A stretch of 64,000 nucleotides of DNA, taken from Patella vulgata (Eukaryota; Mollusca; Gastropoda; Patellidae). A program made the position numbers and the translations under genes. This document shows, in pieces, positions 40,301 through 51,600 of the stretch. The stretch covers positions 4,771,001 through 4,835,000 of the forward strand of contig NC_065885.2 of the NCBI RefSeq assembly GCF_932274485.2. Direction: 5' to 3'. Each line of letters begins with the position of its first letter. The first letter of the stretch is position 1. The notes beneath the pieces were generated by a model that was not told the origin of the DNA, did not search any database, and saw nothing but the letters and a program-made list of their open reading frames with translations.

Positions 40301-40540
40301 GAATGATAAATAATATTATATTGGTAGACTATCTTTTTTTTTAGCCTCTACTCTCTAACTTCTCGTCCACTATTAAGTCAAGAGTAAATCTAAAGTTTCC
40401 AAAAATAAACTAGAGAAGTAGAGAGTTAAAGTGAAAGACGTGGTATATGCTTCAGTGGCTGTGAGTGACATGGTGTTGAGAAAGAAGTTATTGGTATGCA
40501 AAAAATACACCAGAAAAGATCAAGTCTTGATTGAATGAAC

Positions 40541-40686
40541 CACAGGAGTGTCAGGAGTCTGATCTTCTATCCGTATGGTATATATATGCATACACCATGT
40601 CCAACCAGACAATATATAATATTGTATATTGTCTAGTTGGACATGGTGTATGCATATATATATACGGATAGAAGGTCAGACTCCTG
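40541..40686. mobile_element. Fold-back MITE (146 bp) with target duplication
   Basis: The element is almost wholly palindromic: arms of about 65 bp contain cttctatccgtat, atgcatacaccatgtccaac and agacaatata, pairing with few mismatches. It is flanked by TGAATGAAC at 40,532-40,540 and 40,687-40,695 (7-9 bp depending on where the ends are set). A transcript would form a long hairpin. Confidence 0.9.
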
Positions 40687-41218
40687 TGAATGAACTAGTA
40701 GACTCGAGGCACAACAGAAATCTTAAAAAATTAGTCTACATCTAACTTTTATGTATTTCAATGGTCCTTTCATCCAAGATTTAGAGAAAGTTTTTAAAAG
40801 TTATGAATGTTCAATGTTTTGACAATGAATTGTCGAATAGCCATAAATTATATGTATTTTCAACAATTGCCAATAGATGACAGATAAAAACTAGACCCAC
40901 CTGTTCTCAATTGTCAAGTTGTCAGGACAATACAGTGGATAATTGACTGGATGAAGTCTCAGTTGTCAAGCATTCCATTGTCAGCCTCCTTGCATTACGG
41001 TGCTGCGGAAAGTTATGTTTTGGTCGGAAAATTGATGCCGATCAACATTGAGATTGATGCAGATATGGTGGGCATTGTCTGATCCTCTCAAGAGTTAATT
41101 TAGGGCCTGTCATGTGAATAAATATTACGCTCGGATGAAGCGAGAAAAATGGCTGACAATAGTCAAAGTTAGTACTCGCATAATAATAATACAGCTTTTA
41201 TAAATTAAATGGCTGCCA

Positions 41219-41593
41219 TATAGGGAGTCACGGTGGCTAAGTGGGTAAGACGCTGGCTCGCTAGCCTGGAGGTCGGGTGTTCGATCCCTGCATTGGCCAA
41301 GAAAGTTCATCTGAATTTTCCGACGTGGTTTCCCCTTGTCAGTGGTGCAGAACTGAGGGCCTGACAAGGACAGCTGTCTAGTCCTTCGGATGAGACGAAA
41401 AACCGAGGTCCCGTACAGTATACATTGGAATGCACGTAAAAGATCCCTTGGCGGTTGGAATTCAATATAAGAGTAGGCCGTAGCACCGCTGCCCGGTCAA
41501 AATTTCCCTCATAGCACACTGTATGGCGTATGCCCGTCTTCATTAGCCCAGGTTAGGAGCAGAACAGTAGGACGTTAAACCCCATTTCATTTC
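41219..41593 (+). mobile_element. SINE2, full-length reference copy (~375 bp)
   Basis: The tRNA-like head has an A-box-like ggtggctaagtgggtaagac and B box ggtgttcgatccc. It is followed by tgacaaggacagctgtctag, tggaattcaatataagagta, gtatggcgtatgcccgtctt and the tail gacgttaaaccccatttc. Flanking repeats GGCTGCCA at 41,211-41,218 and 41,594-41,601. The antisense frame is a SINE by-product. 40,696-41,218 has no visible gene. Confidence 0.93.
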
Positions 41594-41804
41594 GGCTGCC
41601 AAATACTTTATGTTCTGTGATCCCCCGTAACAGACACTCTCTGAATTAGAGATGCGCTTAGAAACACTTCACATGTAATGAAGCGCTATATAAATCGAAC
41701 AATAATAATAATAATAATAATGCGACTTCTTGTCATTACTTTTCTCTCTGTTCACAGTGGGAATTTTCCCCTTATTGAAAACTTTTCCTTATATTTCTGA
41801 CAGG

Positions 41805-41978
41805 GTGTTGTATGAGACAAGGAGTTGGGTCACCTGTCCAACCTCATGGGTTTTCTACGGGTCTTCTGGTTTCCTCCCACTGCTAAAGACCCCTACACGC
41901 AAGGGTATTAGTGAAATAAAAATTGGACCATACTGTATGTTAGTCCCGAAATGACCTAGTTTGTGTCAAGTCTCTCTC
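41805..41978 (+). mobile_element. SINE1 fragment
   Basis: 5'-truncated SINE1 from the gtatgagacaaggagttggg block to cctagtttgtgtcaagt and a short CT tail. A (AAT)n run lies upstream at 41,700-41,722. Confidence 0.85.
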
Positions 41979-42209
41979 TGAAACCTTGTTATGTGATGAT
42001 TTTCAGCCTGGGTTAGTTGGTTAAAGTTGAATAATATTTCAGGCCCCAACCTATTGACGCTTTGAAAAGTTTTTCGATCTCATTAAATCTGATTGAAATG
42101 TTGATTAGTCAAAACCACTTCCATTCTGCTAAATTTGTCCATTTTTAGTAATAATTTCGCAAAGTACATGTAATTGAAGCCAATTGTACATGTATCTATC
42201 AAGTGTTCT

Positions 42210-42365
42210 TTTTGGGGGTCCCATCAAAATGAATGGTCAGTGGGTATTGATCCTTGCCAGGCCCTGCTTCCTTCAGCACTGACAAGGGGAAACCACTCCT
42301 AACATCAGTCAGAATTAAACACAGGACCTCATGGTTGGTGAGCCTTTGTCGTTTACGCCACATTC
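42210..42365 (-). mobile_element. SINE2 fragment
   Basis: Decayed minus-strand SINE2 with gcactgacaaggggaaacca and acaggacctcatggttggtg in place of the head. A 60-bp sequence (aaaattggaccatatgaaac ... gcatttattc) is locally duplicated at 42,370-42,520. Confidence 0.6.
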
Positions 42366-42690
42366 TCGGATCAATGAAACCACATCTGGAAATCTAGAGC
42401 ATGCAATCACAGCATTTATTCAAAAATCTGAAGTTCCGTAGCTATTATAAATGAAATAAAAATTGGACCATATGAAACCACATCTGAAAATCTAGAGCAT
42501 GCAATCACAGCATTTATTCCCGCAGATGTTCATTTAATTAAAATTGTTGCCATTGTCAGTCACTACTGTATGAGGAAAATCTGAGCCTACCTGTATGTCA
42601 CAAATAATTAAGTCTTATTTCAGTGTTTCCTATTATTATTGTGTAAATGTTTGTGCTTTTTTTATGTTGATTTTTTAAATGAAATTTCAG

Positions 42691-42770
42691 ATAGCAGAGA
42701 CAGTGTGAGTGCTTTGAACAATTTATTACTAAACAGAATAACACTGAATAAAGGAGGAGAAGATCAATTA
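42691..42770 (+). CDS. ATP13A3: ATP13A exon (first one found)
   Basis: Acceptor aaatttcag at 42,682-42,690, donor gtaagc at 42,771. With two leading bases from an upstream codon it reads [10 protein letters not shown] ... KGGEDQL and ends in phase 0. The next exon begins with ECYGYK. Vertebrate ATP13A3 has an EDEMEIYGY motif at this junction, which supports the exon. The missing upstream exon should supply ATG. Confidence 0.65.
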
Positions 42771-45613
42771 GTAAGCAGCTAGTTTTTTTATGTCCATATT
42801 TTGTCAATCTGATTAAAACACAGATCTATATTTCGTTTTGTTTTTTTATACTTTCGATGGCCTACACTACATGAAGATCTGACATGTTTTAGCGATAGGT
42901 CACGTCAGGGGGCAAAAGACCGACTTATGACCCTATGATGTCAGACATTTGATTAACCAATCAGCATTGATGTTACTATTGGATTACCCACAGTTCCGTG
43001 CAAAACACTCCTAAAGCTCGCCGTGACAGACCGTTTCATTGGCTTATCCCTGACACCTTTCAGAACACGAGTTAAATAACAACTCTTCCAGATCCAAGTG
43101 TAGTAAAGACAAGTAAAACGAAATTTTGAACTATAAAAACAAAACGAAATAGGATCTGTGTTTTATTATTTAACCAGACTGATATTTCGTCTTCATCAAC
43201 AATTTCCGTCACAGTTTCCCCTTGTCAGTTGCAAAGGGCGGTTGCCTGACAAGGACAGTGTCTAGTCGGTCAGATGGTATGAAAGAGAGATAGGTCCTGT
43301 GCACGTAAAAGAACCCCTAAGAGTTCAAAATACACATAAGAGTAGGCCGTAGTGCAGCTGTCCGGGAAAAAATTTCCCTGTATTAGCCCAGGGCCCTGTT
43401 TCACGAAATTTTAACTAAAGATAAAATCCAAATTTTAGTAGATACTTCAATTGTGATTGGCTAAGCACTAAAATCAATCTAATATTATCCAATCAAATTA
43501 CTAAAATTTGGATTTTATCTTAGTTAAAATTTCGCAAAACAGACCCCTGGTCTTCATTAGCCCAGGTCGGAGCAGAACATAGGAGGGTAAATTTCACTTC
43601 ATATCTCTCTCTCTCTCCCCCCCTCCTTCCTTAAAGGCTCAATACCACTCTTGTTGTAACTGAATAATATGTCCCAATCTTTATTCTGGTCAACAAATTG
43701 TACTATTTTACAATATTCCAATTAATTGGTGATACAAATTTCATCTTATCACACCTAATTTAAAAAATTGGAAAAATTCAACTAAATGATTTGAAAATCC
43801 TGACGTAAACCTTTTCAAATGTGACTTGGATTTAAAAATATTTTCGAACCCATAGGATGTAATGGATAATTTACACAACAGAGGTCACTTAAACATCTAG
43901 TACTTAGAATAAGGCTATTTTTTTATTTTCTGGAGCTGTCAAGCCAGCAAGAGTGTTATTGTCCCTTTAAAGGACTATCAATAGGCCTAATTCAAATCTA
44001 TAATTTTAAAACATACATGTACCCTGGACATAAGGCCCTTATCACAGACTTTATCAGTCACAGATTATCACATAACCTATATGATATTTGTGTCTGATGT
44101 AGTCTGTGACAGATGCCTTAGGATCAAACTTGTTCATGAGAAATATACATGTACATGTACATTGTACATGTTGTTGTAATGTATGTTTTTAGTTTAATAG
44201 TCAATATAGTTGGCCTAATTTGATTATTATCAAAGCAGTATATATTTTTAATAGAAGAAACTGGATGACATCTGTTGGTAATTTAAATATTTAATTTAAA
44301 GATACATTACATGTACATGTAGTTAAGAGTTTAATTAACAGTTGGCCATTCTTGCTATAATAATTCAAAAATAGATGATAAAAAAAAGAAAATATTGAAA
44401 ATTTCAGTCAAATTACTTTATTCTGAACAAAATTGTTACTGTTTGAAGTTTGGACTAGGAATAGGCATCAACTGTCTCCGCACCGTCTCCGAGAATTGCC
44501 GATCGTTTGATTGACAGACGATAACTCCACCCAAATATTCTCGATTATAAAGTACATGTACATCATGTAAGATTCTCAATGGCTACGGTACCCTCAATTG
44601 GCAGGCCTTTCATTGGCAGTCTCCGGTAGTAGCATCAGTGACTAACGGTAAACATCAGCTTTGTCAGCCATTTATTGATTTAATGGACAAGTGTTTTTAT
44701 CCAAACTGTATCCAAGTCATCCGTGTGTCTACAGAGTTGATTTTGAGCTTGTCATGTAAATAAAGGTCTAATTAATAATTTCTATAACATCTGAAGCAAA
44801 TTTAGCCCTTAACTAATGTATCTTTAAAAAGAAATGAAACATTTAACTGAATAGAAGTAAGGAAGGCGGCTATTTATTACTACTAGGCCTTTATAAATGC
44901 AATATGGTATATTTTAATGATAACCACATGTTCACTAAAGATCATGGTTACACCTACTTGTAATAACCAGTTAACTTCAATAAACAATAGGTACATGTAA
45001 TGTGATATTTTCTGGTATTTTTTCAGTTTAAAAAACTTAAAACCTTTATTTCAATATTGTTGGGTGTCTGAATGGTTAACGCATTGTTGTTGGATCATAA
45101 GGTCTGTCATAAGTCACGTGGTGTGATTTCGATTCACCGCTTGTATGTGACAAGGAGTAGGGTTGCTCGCCCAGCCATGTGGGTTTTAGCCGGGTCCTCC
45201 TGTTTCCTCTCACTGCTAAAGACCCCTACGTGCAAGCAAATTATTGAAATAAAATTAAACCATACGTTAGTCCCGAAATGACCTAGTTTGTGTCGAGTGG
45301 ACATTAAACCCAATTCCTTTCTCTCTCTCTGTTTCCTCGCACTGCTAAAGGCCCCTACATGCCCTACATGCAAGCAAATTATTGAAACAAAATTAAACCA
45401 TACGTTAGTCCCGAAATGACCTAGTTTGTGTCGAGTGGACATTAAACCCAATTCCTCTCTCTCTCTCTCTGTTTCCTCGCACTGCTAAAGGCCCCTACGT
45501 GCCCTACATGCAAGCAAATTATTGAAACAAAATTAAACCATATGTTAGTCCCAAAATGACTTAGTTTGTGTCTAGTGGAGGTTAAACCCCATTCCCCTCT
45601 CTCTCTCTCTCTC

Positions 45614-45649
<36 letters not shown>

Positions 45650-48600
45650 AATATTGTTATTAATTTATAGACAGAAACCATGCCATATTATGGTCTTCAG
45701 TTTGAATCTTACAATCTTCCACATTTCTCAGATGTCTGAAAACTCTAATTGTTGATCAAACTTGTACGTGACAAGGAGTAGGGTCACCTGTCCAGTCTAG
45801 TGTGTTTCCTCCTACTGCTTAAGACCACTACGCGCAAACAAATTAAATGTTGAAATAAAATTGAATTATGTGTTAGTCCCAAAATGACCCAGTTTGTGTT
45901 GAGTGGAAGTTGAACCCCATTGTGGTATTTTTTTTTTCTTTTTAGGAATGTTATGGTTATAAAAAGGACACCCTTAAAGACATTGTTTTCTTTTTATTGG
46001 TGATATTAACCTGTGGACTTCTACTATTAATACTATACTGGAAGCCAGAATTAGAGTGCTATATCAGAAGAAGAAAATGTCCACTATACAAGGCTAAAAT
46101 TATATTAATAGAGGTAAGTAGATCATATTTTAATAATATCCAATTGTCCATCACTAATCAACGGTGGACTGGGATGGGTGACAAAAACAAAACTGGCTTG
46201 ATTCACTTTTGCGGCACCTTTGTCGTGTTAGTTAGGCCATTATACTTTCCATTGGATGTCAAGCTACCCTTATACATGTATAGTCTATACAATATTAAAT
46301 CTTTGATTGGGTGTCTAATTTACTAGTGTTTAATTTCTCAATCACTGTTAAAAGATAAACAACCCAATTGATGTATAATGATTAATTTTTGAACAGAGGT
46401 CAGGAAATTACACACTTGTATATTTGACACTCATTATCAAAATTAATCAGTCAGCTTTAAACTGGACACAAGTACAAATTAGTTGTTTGGTGATTTTAAA
46501 TGATTTTTACGAATTTTTAAACAAAGATTTGATATTACGTGTAAACGAATGTGAAAGAAATTAGTGCTGGATACAAAAGATCAATCGATGTTTAAATCAT
46601 GGCAATATGCATGTTCCTGAAGCAACATGCATATTGCCATGATTTAAACATCTGGCTGTTGCTTGTTTACTTCACAATTCCCGAACTTATAGCTATGTTA
46701 TCTATTAACAAATGAGCAGTAGCGTCCAATCAGAGGTTGTGACTTCGCGACCTCCACAGAAACCTTGACATTGAATGAACCTTGAACTTTGCAACTCGAT
46801 TAGCACAGGTGGACATTTTAGCTTGAAAATGCGAGACTTGGTATTCGTGACGATCGAGGAATCTGATAGGCTCACAAGTTGGGCTTGTACCCATTCGAAA
46901 TTAGTGCCGCAATATGCAGGGTATTATGTGAAGGCCTTGATAAGATGTACGTAGTTAAAGCGAGATCAAACCTTCTATTGAAGATGGGCAATATGATACT
47001 TGACAATCCGGTAGATCGTTTGTCAAAACTTCAAACATTCTTAACATTGCTCAGAATCAATTTGCATGAAGTTATCAATATATCACAAGAACTCTCAGCT
47101 CTTTATCTAAATCTTACATAATGCATCTTTGAACATACATAAATCTGCCTATTGCAGGTCTTTCTTTAGGCCTTAAATGTTATATAAACTATTAATTAGA
47201 CATTAATTAACTTATTCAGACCATAATCAACTCTCGATGTTTATTGGATTAGGTTCCGATTTCCTGTTTGACTTCCATTCATAATTCAATCGCTAAAATC
47301 TTGGATTCAGAGTGGATCAATTTGACTTAAATTTTCAGCAAATTCCCTTTACATTATCTAGTTTTTAACTACATGTATTATAGTGAGAACTGCTAGCTCT
47401 TTATCTAAATCTTACATAATGAATGTATCTTTACTCATATGATAAAATACCCTCTTTCTTGTGCTAGACGTTAATATGAATGACTGATAGTAATAATAGA
47501 TAAAATATTTGTAATAGATATTTATCACAAAGTTCATTAAATTAGGTAACTGGACTATAGAGTATACAGACATACAGAGACATAAGACGTCATTTTATAT
47601 CGGGTGACCCAGAAAACCGCCCAAAAAAACGTATTATACGGTCTATATCATTAACATTTCACATGTCATACAGTACCGAGGAGGGGTTTGGGTGGCCGAA
47701 TGATTAGCGTGTGCGCGTTGTATTATATGGTCTGTCATTGAGTCAACTGACATGGTTTTGATTTCCCCGGTTGTATGAAACAAGAAGTAAGGTCGCCTAC
47801 CTATTCAACCTCGTGGGTTTTCTCTGCGTCCTCCAATTTTTTTCCACTGCCAAAAAGACCCCTATGCGCAAGCGCATTATTTGAATAAAATTAAACTATA
47901 TGTTAGTCCCGAAATGACCTAGATTGTGTCAAGTCGACATTACACCCCATTCCTCTCCTCCCTCTCACTACAAAGACCCCTACGTGCAAACAAATTATTG
48001 AAATAAAATTAAACCATATGTTATGATTTTGACGAAACTCGAAATATATAGGATAAAATGGGCGATTCTTGGGTAATACCAAGGTTGTGCACCCTCTAGA
48101 AGTCACAATTTTTATCTCATTTTGATGGAACTTGATATACATGTAATCGTTTATATCCCAAAGAGCTGAGATCCTTTTGATATTTGCGCTAATCAACACC
48201 TCTTATTGTACAAAAAAAAAACGCTTTTCTGTTCAGTCCATCTCTTGCAAAATGTGGGCGTATCTTGCATTGCAACCACTTGTTTATGTAAACTGTGGTG
48301 AATGTGATGTGACGGGTACGGCTAAAGATAATTTGTACTACATGTATGTTAACACTATTTAAAGGATGGACCTACTATTTGCGGTGAATTTGTCAAGCAT
48401 CCATCCATATTGTACCACATTCGTGATATGGGTACAATACTTTTTGAATGAATCCATATTGCCGGTCCACCTGATATACATAATGTTTATTAATTTGTTA
48501 GCTAATCAAATAGTTATCATTAAGTAGGTGTTTTAGGTCTCAGGGGCCATAATCTAGTTACAGTCCGATATGCGTGAATATTAAAAGGAATCAAGATCTT

Positions 48601-51600
48601 TGGATTATAAACATTTGCATTTCAAGTTTCATCTAAATCAGATAAAAATTGGGATCTCTACTAGTGTGGACAAGCTAAAAACGTGATTTTTCATACAAAC
48701 AGGGGCCATAATTCATGAAGTTACAGTTCAGTGTATTGCCACCGTTTCCCTGTATTAAATCATTCGTGTGTTTTATTAATAACAAAACAAGTCTTTATTA
48801 CAAAATCGTTTATTACAAGTTGTTCCTCTAATAGATCACACATCGATCGTTACGTTAACACAGTATGTTAATACGTGACGTTAAGATAAACCGTTCGTTA
48901 TAAAATATTGAATCGTTCGTTAGAATATGTTAAAAGATAATGTGATGATAGTTTTGATGATAACTACGTTTGATGAGATCAATACGTTAGATGACTACAT
49001 TTCGTTTTGACGTTTGATGGTTTCTCTACAATAAAAATAATACATTGTTACAATTAAGTATCTAGGATATTAACCTACCCGAGGTTGATATGGTAGAGAA
49101 CGCGCGGGCGAAGCCCAAGCGTTCTCTACCATATCAATCCGAGGGAGAGTAGGTTTATATCCGACATATACAACGCCATTTCACCCTTAAATTTAATGGG
49201 CTCTTCCATTAAAAGGCAACAACGATTGGATAATTGCTCGATAGTTTCCGCCAAATAGCGAAAATTACCGAAGTAATCGCGTGCAATTACGTGCATGTTT
49301 TTGTTTATACGTCGCCATTTTGGACTATTGAATTGAAAGCAAAAACAAAATGGATAGTAATACGAAGTCAGGCGAATAATCAATCCTTTTTAGCCAACAT
49401 ATTGACAACGAAATAGATGTGAATGCAAATATCGACGAGGATCTATCCAAAGCCTGCAGAAAATTTGGACCAAAAGGCATTCTTTTCCAAGAATTCTGAC
49501 AGTGAACCATGATTGAAGGTTTTCAGTATGTTCAGAGAAGGATTTGACCGACTGTTTTAAGTGGACAGTACCCAAAAATACTTTACAAAGGAACTCTTGG
49601 GCGATAAATACTTTCAAGTCTTGTAGTGTGTGGAGAAATAATCGCAATGTGGACGAATAGAAAATTCTGAAAGATGTCTTAGACATGGATAACCGATCTA
49701 AATACATGTATGTCGATAAGTACAGAAATGAAATGAAATGGAGTTTAACGTCCTACTGTTCTGCTCCTAACCTGGGCTAATGAAGACGGGCATGCGCCAT
49801 ACAGTGTGCTATGAGGGAAATTTTGCCCAGACAGCGGCACTACGGCCTACTCTTATATCAAATTCCAACTGCCAAGGGATCTTTTATGTGCACGCCAATG
49901 TGTACACGGGACCTCAGTTTTTCGTCCCGAACGACTAGACAGCTTTCCTTGTCAGCCCCTCCGTCCTGCATCACTGACAAGGAAGAAACACGCCGGAAAA
50001 TCTGGATGAACTTTCTCGGCCAATGCAGGGATCGAACACCCGACCTCCGTCGATAAGTACGCCATCTTTTTCGGTCCTGAATGTTAGAAACTGTACCATA
50101 ACAAATTTTAATTGTCAAAAGAATAAAAATTTATTTCTGTGGGTTTTTTTTATTATTTCGATCATCTACGTCATCAGCGGTTGATATGAGCCGAATATAT
50201 TGACCTGAGATGACGTCATTAGCGGTTGATATGAAATATCAACCTGTCATGACTAAGGCATGACGTCATCAGCGGTTGATATGAACGAATATATCAACCT
50301 ATGATGATGTCATGACAGGTTGTTATGAGATATAACTTCTATGGACATCAAAGTAAAAACTACCGCCAGTATATATAATAATAACAAGGGTTTAACATTC
50401 TGATATCAGAACATCGTTACGTCGGGACTAACATATGGTTTAATTTTATTTCAATAATTCGCTTGCGCGTAGGAATCTTTAGCAGTAGGAGGAAACCGGA
50501 GGACCCGGAGAAAACCCACGAGGTTGGACAGGCGACCTTACTCCTTGTCACGTACAACCGGGGATTCGAAACGACGCCAGTCGATTCAATGACAGGCCTT
50601 ATGATACAGCGTGCACATGCTAACCATTCGGCCATCCAACCACCCTGAGTCATTAGTAAAAGGCCTACGTGTATGTTCATTAGTCAACAGTATTCGTTTA
50701 ACAGTATATGCATGAATCATAATTATTATGATATTGTTAACCCACTGACCTACATATAAGTTCATGGAGACTATATAGATGACAATAAATGACCACATTA
50801 TATACTTATCACTATCAGCTGATTATTACACTTTTATATTATAGATAAAAAGATTATGGGACTGTCCTTAAACATACATTATGCAAGAGCTAAATCTGAT
50901 TATTGCAAGTCTTAATTTAGGCTTCAGATGTTATAGAAATTATAAATTAGATCTTTATTTAAACAACAAGCCCAAAATCAACTCTGTAGACCCACGGATG
51001 GCTCGGCTACAGCTCAGATTTAAATAGGATTTCACTAATTGATTAAATCAAATATGATACAACCTGATGAAAATATGTCAGTTAAATCGAGGCTAAATGA
51101 TAGAGTGTACTTAGCGAGGCCGTTGTAGAGCGTTTCCGTATGCCATTGAAAACTTTACTTGATAATCGAGATATGTAGGTGGAGTTAACACCTGTCAATC
51201 AAACGATCAGCCAAGGTGAAGACGCATTTCGCTACCTTTTCTAGTCAAATATTACAACGATGATAACTATGTTCAGAATAAAGTAATTTGACTGAAATTT
51301 TCAATATATTCTTCTTTCATCATCTACTTTTAAACTGTTATAGCAAGAATGGCCAACTCTCTAGAAAAATCTCCCATAATGTATCTTTAACCGGTACAAT
51401 AATTGTCAAGGACTAATTATAATCATTTTATGTGGTACAAAATTGATTAAACAAACATTATGCAAGAGGTAAATCTGCCTATTTCTGGTCTTTCTTTAGG
51501 CCTGAAATGTTATCTAAATTATTAATTAGACATTTGAAAAGACCTTAATCAACTCTCAATACCGTCTTATGTGTCGGATTTTCACTGGATTTGAATCCGA

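Noticed and set aside
41125-41543. Minus frames containing [13 protein letters not shown]
   Set aside because: This string recurs at each antisense SINE2 (also 49,811-50,118). It is a SINE by-product often mis-annotated as protein.
46879-47121. 80-aa plus frame in an ATP13A intron
   Set aside because: Its 3' third is MITE-A sequence; no splice context or homology supports an exon.
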